This document shows, in pieces, positions 6,067 through 8,427 of a stretch of 8,427 bases of DNA. Made by a program: the position numbers and the translations under genes. The DNA lies in the NCBI GenBank assembly GCA_011048475.1, contig DSDZ01000477.1:1-8427 (forward strand). Direction: 5' to 3'. This stretch comes from Bacteroides sp. Its GTDB lineage: Bacteria > Bacteroidota > Bacteroidia > Bacteroidales > GCA-2748055. The notes below the pieces were generated by a model that was not told where the DNA came from, did no database searches, and was given only the letters and a program-made list of their open reading frames with translations. The first letter of the stretch is position 1. Each line of letters begins with the position of its first letter.

Positions 6067-6876
6067 ATGATCCGGCGAATCATCAGATATACCGCACACC
6101 TGTTTCACATCCGCCACCGGCGGGGCAGGGGGATCCATTCCCCGTATCTGTTCGAATTTGTCCATGAAATCCTTTTCAATGCGCGCGGGACCGGGACACC
6201 GGAAGGGATCCTCCGCATCCACCGGGAACTGGGGCGGGATTGGACGCTCATCCCGCAGGAACGATGGTTGTACCGGGCAGCCCGTGCCCCGCTCCCTGCC
6301 GGGAGTGAAAGTGCTGCGGGCGAGCGGAGCGTCCGTTCATTCGTGCGGCGATCCTCGGTTCCGCCCCGCTACGGGGCACTGCTGTACCGGATCGCCCGGT
6401 GGTTCCGGCCGGACATGCTCCTGGAGCTGGGAACGGGACTGGGTGTCAGCACCCTCTACCTGGCCTCCGGGGCACCCGGCGTGCCCCTGCACAGCGTGGA
6501 GGGGCACACGGAACGGGCGGCCTTCGCCGCATCGCTGTTGTGCAGATGCGGACTGGAACAGGTCTCCATCCACTGGGGGGAGATGGATGAAAAACTGGAC
6601 GGGATCCTTATGCAGATGCCCGGACGCTTCCTGGCATTTATCGACGGCAACCACCGGTATGAACCCACGGTAAGGTATGTCCGGAAGCTCCTCTCCGTGG
6701 CGGGAGAAGAGGCGGTGATCGTCATGGACGACATCTGCTGGTCGCCCGAAATGGAAAAAGCATGGAGGGAGGTGACAATGTGGCCGGAGGTCAGGGCCAG
6801 CGTTGATTTGTTCCGCTTCGGGATCCTTTTTTTGAGAAAAGATCTGCAAAAAATGCACTTCAAAATAAACTTTTGA
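6067..6876 (+). CDS. Class I SAM-dependent methyltransferase
   Basis: The 269-residue protein is a Rossmann-fold methyltransferase. Motif I, LELGTGLGVSTLYLA (119-133), binds S-adenosylmethionine. The acidic residue closing strand 2 is probably E145 (HSVEGH). FIDGNHRYEP (191-200) and VIVMDDICWSPEM (218-229) resemble the metal-dependent O-methyltransferase-like Methyltransf_24 group. The N-terminus GRGIHSPYLFEFV (20-32) is typical of a Bacteroidota family with this length and layout, whose substrate is not known to me. The protein appears cytoplasmic: no signal peptide or membrane helix is seen. The ATG at 6067 is favoured because the basic MIRRIIRYTAHLF start is normal for the family; no clear Shine-Dalgarno sequence precedes it. 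The gene is divergent from recG and followed 55 bases later by the ABC ATPase gene, with no evident terminator between. Substrate cannot be stated. Confidence 0.85.
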   Translation: MIRRIIRYTAHLFHIRHRRGRGIHSPYLFEFVHEILFNARGTGTPEGILRIHRELGRDWTLIPQERWLYRAARAPLPAGSESAAGERSVRSFVRRSSVPPRYGALLYRIARWFRPDMLLELGTGLGVSTLYLASGAPGVPLHSVEGHTERAAFAASLLCRCGLEQVSIHWGEMDEKLDGILMQMPGRFLAFIDGNHRYEPTVRYVRKLLSVAGEEAVIVMDDICWSPEMEKAWREVTMWPEVRASVDLFRFGILFLRKDLQKMHFKINF

Positions 6877-6892
6877 GATTTAAAAGAATCTA

Positions 6893-6905
6893 AATCATAA
6901 TGATT
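6893..6905. repeat. Short odd-length palindrome upstream of the ABC ATPase gene
   Basis: AATCAT-A-ATGATT is a 13-base palindrome in the 55-base spacer between the methyltransferase and ABC ATPase genes, 26 bases before the ATG. AGATT and AATCT just upstream form another short pair. No exact -7 box was found in this spacer. The palindrome may be an operator, but its short length and AT content make chance likely. Confidence 0.25.
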
Positions 6906-6931
6906 ACTTTCGGGAACAATTTTCATACCTA

Positions 6932-7636
6932 ATGGACAACAACGCAGTCATCAGCCTGGATAAGATCGTCAAGAACTATTACATCGGCACGATTGTCGTG
7001 GAGGCGCTCCGCTCGGTGGACATTGAGATCAAAAAAAATGAATATGTGGCCATCATGGGCCCCTCCGGATCGGGAAAATCCACCCTTATGAACCTGATAG
7101 GATGTCTGGACACCCCCACAAGCGGCACCTATATCCTGAACGGAACCGATGTGAGCAAAATGGAGGACAATCAGCTGGCCGAGATCCGGAACCGGGAAAT
7201 CGGCTTTATCTTCCAGACCTTCAACCTGCTTCCCCGTTATACGGCCCTGGAAAATGTGACCCTCCCCCTGATCTATGCGGGAAGTCCCAAAACGGCACGG
7301 GTGGAAAGGGCAAAGGAGGTCCTTACCAGCGTGGGACTGGGGGACCGCATGGAGCACCGGCCCAACGAGCTGTCGGGGGGACAGCGTCAGCGGGTTGCCG
7401 TGGCCAGGGCGCTGGTCAACCATCCCTCGATCATCCTGGCGGATGAGCCTACCGGGAACCTGGATTCAAAGACCTCGCTGGATATCATGAAGCTGTTCGG
7501 CCAGATCCACGCACTTGGAAACACCATCGTCATTGTCACCCATGAGGACTTCATCGCCCGCTATGCACAGCGGATCATCCATTTGCTGGATGGGAAGGTG
7601 GAAAGTGTGGAGGAAAACGGGAAACGGGAACAGTAG
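6932..7636 (+). CDS. ABC transporter ATP-binding protein, MacB/LolD type
   Basis: This 234-residue protein is the ATPase of an ABC system of the MacB/LolD/FtsE group, which drives mechanotransmission across the envelope (lipoprotein release, efflux of peptides or macrolides) rather than simple import. All catalytic elements are seen: Walker A GPSGSGKST (43-51), Q-loop Q95 (IFQTFNLLPRYTALENV), signature LSGGQRQRVAVARAL (147-161), Walker B IILADEPTGNLD (167-178) with E172, and switch H204 (VTHE). The wording MNLIGCLDTPTSGTY is typical of MacB-type proteins. No FtsX/MacB-like permease is encoded on either side in the window, so the partner must lie elsewhere. The stop is 8 bases before the adenosyltransferase start, so the two are probably co-transcribed. 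The ATG at 6932 gives the usual family length. Exact transport role is unknown. Confidence 0.93.
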   Translation: MDNNAVISLDKIVKNYYIGTIVVEALRSVDIEIKKNEYVAIMGPSGSGKSTLMNLIGCLDTPTSGTYILNGTDVSKMEDNQLAEIRNREIGFIFQTFNLLPRYTALENVTLPLIYAGSPKTARVERAKEVLTSVGLGDRMEHRPNELSGGQRQRVAVARALVNHPSIILADEPTGNLDSKTSLDIMKLFGQIHALGNTIVIVTHEDFIARYAQRIIHLLDGKVESVEENGKREQ

Positions 7637-7644
7637 GACTGTGA

Positions 7645-8205
7645 ATGGCCAAAAAATCAGACATTTATACAAGAAAGGGAGACAAAGGGGAGACCTCCCT
7701 GCTGGGCGGAAAGCGGGTCCCGAAATTCCATCCCAGGATCCGTGCATACGGATCGGTGGATGAACTGATGGCCCAGACTGCCATGCTGAGGGACCTGCTG
7801 GAGGATGCATCCCTCAGGGCGGACCTGCTGGAGATCCTCTATATCCAGATGGCCACAGCCTCGGTTCTGGCGGCTGACTGTGAGGATTGTCCCGTGATGC
7901 TTCCCGAAGTGGGTGCGGCGCAGGTCCGTTTCCTGGAGAACAGGATCGATCAGATGGACGCATCCCTGAAGCCGCTTACCTCATTTCTGATCCCCGGCGG
8001 ACACCCTGCGGTATCCCAGGCACACATTGCACGGACCGTGTGCAGGAGGACCGAGAGGGAGATCCTGGAACTGGCAAGGGAGGCTTCCGTGGATGAGGAG
8101 ATCCTTCGTTTTTACAACCGGCTTTCCGATTATTTCTTCGTCCTTTCAAGGAAGATTGCGCATCTCGTGGGCATCGAACAGAAACCATGGGATCCGAAGT
8201 TGTAG
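7645..8205 (+). CDS. PduO-type cob(I)alamin / cob(I)yrinic acid a,c-diamide adenosyltransferase
   Basis: The enzyme transfers the adenosyl group of ATP to the cobalt of a reduced corrinoid to make coenzyme B12, used for example by methylmalonyl-CoA mutase in propionate-forming Bacteroidota. The 186-residue length is normal and the protein is cytoplasmic and all-helical in the family. Visible motifs are the N-terminal ATP-binding YTRKGDKGETSLLGG (8-22), RIRAYGSVDELMA (31-43), FLIPGGHPAVSQAHIARTVCRRTER (114-138) and RFYNRLSDYFFVLSR (155-169). The family usually has DELN where this protein has DELM (M42), a conspicuous change beside the conserved D39. An AGGA just before the ATG is a plausible ribosome-binding site. 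It follows the ABC ATPase gene closely, but nothing in the sequence shows that the ATPase transports corrinoids. The PduO type, not CobA or EutT type, is clear from the motifs. Confidence 0.94.
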   Translation: MAKKSDIYTRKGDKGETSLLGGKRVPKFHPRIRAYGSVDELMAQTAMLRDLLEDASLRADLLEILYIQMATASVLAADCEDCPVMLPEVGAAQVRFLENRIDQMDASLKPLTSFLIPGGHPAVSQAHIARTVCRRTEREILELAREASVDEEILRFYNRLSDYFFVLSRKIAHLVGIEQKPWDPKL

Positions 8206-8220
8206 GTTTCATTTTTTTTT
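8181..8220 (+). terminator. Candidate intrinsic terminator at the end of the adenosyltransferase gene
   Basis: GAAACC (8181-8186) pairs with GGTTTC (8205-8210) across an 18-base loop, followed after one A by nine Ts (8212-8220). The first arm lies inside the last codons of the gene. The stem has only six pairs, but its position and long T-run make it a likely transcript end for the ATPase-adenosyltransferase pair. The T-run also lies within the spacer of the next promoter. Confidence 0.55.
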
Positions 8221-8229
8221 ATAATTTTG
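8200..8229 (+). promoter_or_regulatory. Bacteroidota-type promoter for the DUF2795 gene
   Basis: TAATTTTG at 8222-8229 matches the -7 consensus TAnnTTTG, and TTG at 8200-8202 lies 19 bases upstream, the spacing expected for the -33 element. Transcription would start near 8236, giving a leader of about 40 bases before the ATG at 8275. The -33 box overlaps the last codons and stop of the adenosyltransferase gene. Confidence 0.6.
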
Positions 8230-8274
8230 CCGCACTTTAAAAGTACCCATTGTTAAATTGTAAATTCTGCGTCT

Positions 8275-8427
8275 ATGTACTGGACACTGGAATTAGCCTC
8301 AAAACTTGAAGATGCCCCCTGGCCTGCCACCAAGGAAGAGCTGATCGACTTTGCGATCCGGTCGGGTGCGCCGATGGAGGTGATCGAAAATCTTCAGGAG
8401 ATAGAGGATGAGGGAGATGTCTATGAA
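8275..8427 (+). CDS. DUF2795 domain protein (cut by right window edge)
   Basis: Fifty-one codons are visible from the ATG at 8275 to the window end with no stop. The sequence starts MYWTLELASKLEDAPWPATK, continues ELIDFAIRSGAPMEVIENLQ and ends EIEDEGDVYE. I recognise this as the small acidic Bacteroidota protein carrying DUF2795, usually about 70-75 residues, so perhaps 20 residues are missing here. Its function is unknown to me; the domain is a short helical fold. It has its own promoter just upstream and is separated from the adenosyltransferase gene by a terminator-like hairpin, so it is probably expressed separately. No Shine-Dalgarno sequence is evident. Confidence 0.88.
   Translation, partial: MYWTLELASKLEDAPWPATKEELIDFAIRSGAPMEVIENLQEIEDEGDVYE

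Noticed and set aside
6337..6926. Minus-strand frames opposite the methyltransferase gene
   Set aside because: They lack domains and mirror a gene with a clear SAM-binding motif on the plus strand.

Overview
The window looks like a chromosomal piece of a fairly GC-rich Bacteroidota genome, probably an anaerobic or microaerophilic Bacteroidales-type organism. The grounds are the RseC-RnfB-RnfC gene order, the RecG and methyltransferase sequence types, a DUF2795 protein, weak or absent Shine-Dalgarno sequences, two matches to the Bacteroidota -7 box (TAnnTTTG), and a PorT-type outer-membrane barrel domain. There are no tRNAs, rRNAs, CRISPR arrays, insertion sequences or phage genes. Coding density is high and the genes are mostly housekeeping.

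Left part, minus strand (1-1698): the promoter-proximal end of an rnf operon, in the order RseC-like protein, rnfB, rnfC (rnfC runs off the left edge). The Rnf complex is a membrane ferredoxin:NAD+ oxidoreductase that couples electron transfer to ion pumping. The first two genes overlap by 4 bp, the next gap is 8 bp, and a candidate promoter lies just upstream. Middle, minus strand (1815-3821): a secreted M28-family zinc peptidase joined in one reading frame to an outer-membrane beta-barrel, and the mechanosensitive channel MscL. A long inverted repeat lies between them. Next (3916-6017), minus strand: recG, the branched-DNA helicase, split by an apparent one-base deletion at about 5733 and followed by a good intrinsic terminator.

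Right part, plus strand (6067-8427), divergent from recG: a class I SAM-dependent methyltransferase, a MacB/LolD-type ABC ATPase without a permease in view, a PduO-type corrinoid adenosyltransferase 8 bp behind the ATPase, a terminator-like hairpin, and a DUF2795 gene with its own promoter, cut by the right edge.

The genes do not form one pathway. The items most worth a second look are the M28 peptidase-barrel fusion, the recG frameshift, and the paired long repeat upstream of the peptidase gene. I found no convincing evidence for a wholly new multi-gene system.
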